Source of the DNA: Gavia stellata
Taxonomy: Eukaryota > Chordata > Aves > Gaviiformes > Gaviidae
Assembly: GCF_030936135.1 (NCBI RefSeq)
Contig: NC_082597.1
Location: 79,838,495-79,902,494, forward strand
DNA length: 64,000 bases
Direction of reading: 5' to 3'
Shown here: positions 63,300 through 64,000 of the stretch, one piece after another
Layout of the letters: each line of letters begins with the position of its first letter
Numbering within the stretch: the first letter of the stretch is position 1
The notes under the pieces: generated by a model
The model's input: the letters and a program-made list of their open reading frames with translations, nothing else
Database searches by the model: none
What the model was told of the DNA's origin: nothing
Made by a program: the position numbers and the translations under genes

Positions 63300-64000
63300 C
63301 GGTTGAAGATGTGAAGGTTGAGAGCAGCCCTTTCTGCACCAAACATGAGACTGTGGCGTTTAAGATCCTGAGAGGAGTGAGCAATACAAACAGCAGAATT
63401 ACAACCCTGGACTTCCCAAGAGCAGATTTTGGCCCGTTCAGGGACCTGCTTGGCAGGATCCCATGTGAAACTGCCCTGGAGGGCAAAGGAGCCCAGGACA
63501 ACTGGTTGGTCATCAAGGACAACTTCCTCAGAGCCCAAGAATGGTCCATTACAGTGTGCAGAAAGTCGAGCAGGCATGGCAGAAGGCCACTGTGGGTGAA
63601 TGTGGAGTTCCAGACTGAGCCAAAACACAAAAAACCATGGAAGGCAGAAGCAGGGACAGGTTATTTGGGAGTAAGACAACCAAGCTCAACTGGAGCTGGA
63701 ACTAGCAAGGGAGGTGAATGGCAGCAGGAAGGGTTTCTGTAAAGACATTGGTAGCAAAAGAAAGGCTAAGAAGATCTTGCACACATTGGTCAATGGGGAA
63801 GGAGACCTAGTGAAAAGCAACAGGGAAAAGTTTGAGGTTCACAATGCCTTTTTTTTGCCTCAGTTTGCACTGGTAGGGTTTGCCCTCAGGTCCCCGAGCC
63901 TCTTACCAGAGTCTATGGGCATAAAGCAGTGCCCACAGCAGAGGAAGATGAAGTTAGGGATCACTTAACCCACTTGGACATACAGGACTCCATGGACCAG
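63300..64000 (+). mobile_element. CR1 LINE ORF2 fragment (region between endonuclease and RT), frameshifted, runs off the right edge
   Basis: Plus-strand translation gives typical avian LINE ORF2 sequence: ILRGVSNTNSRITTLDFPRA, DFGPFRDLLGRIP, ALEGKGAQDNW, then after a frame change GFCKDIGSKRKAKK, and at the edge VRDHLTHLDIQDSMDQ. It is broken by at least one frameshift and local deletions, so not active. The conserved RT motifs would lie past the right edge. Confidence 0.8.

Overview
The window looks like nuclear DNA of a bird. It has large introns with GT/AG borders, CR1 LINE tails ending in the ATTCTGTG-type microsatellite, avian-type ERV LTRs, two CpG-island promoters, and orthologues of vertebrate genes that I recognise by sequence. 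There is nothing prokaryotic in it.

Layout. (1) Bases 1-4666, minus strand: the 5' part of PKDREJ, an intronless polycystin-family receptor. The frame stays open for 1,555 codons and runs off the left edge just before the first membrane segment. (2) Bases 4667-5151: a short bidirectional CpG-island promoter with three 21-bp GC-box-like tandem repeats. It separates PKDREJ from TTC38. (3) Bases 5152-24761, plus strand: TTC38, 14 coding exons, 466 codons, every splice phase consistent. (4) Bases 24762-31989: a gene-poor stretch holding the facing 3' ends of TTC38 and ZC3HAV1. (5) Bases 31990-58687, minus strand: ZC3HAV1 (zinc-finger antiviral protein, ZAP/PARP13), 13 coding exons, about 682 residues. 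It has five CCCH fingers, two WWE modules and a PARP-type ADP-ribosyltransferase domain that keeps an H-Y-I triad. (6) Bases 58688-64000: the ZC3HAV1 CpG-island promoter with an ISRE-like site, then intergenic sequence with an LTR-like stretch and a 5'-truncated CR1 LINE fragment that runs off the right edge.

The genes are not an operon or a shared pathway. PKDREJ and TTC38 share a promoter region, as expected from their head-to-head order in human 22q13. ZC3HAV1 is an interferon-linked antiviral RNA-binding factor whose human orthologue lies in a different block (7q34), so its place beside TTC38 is a synteny point of interest. The ZC3HAV1 introns carry ERV LTRs and CR1 copies, and the gene shows two likely sites of in-frame alternative splicing. 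I did not find a wholly new system. The most informative signals are the ZAP triad and CpG-pocket differences, the tandem splice donors, and the long open PKDREJ ectodomain.
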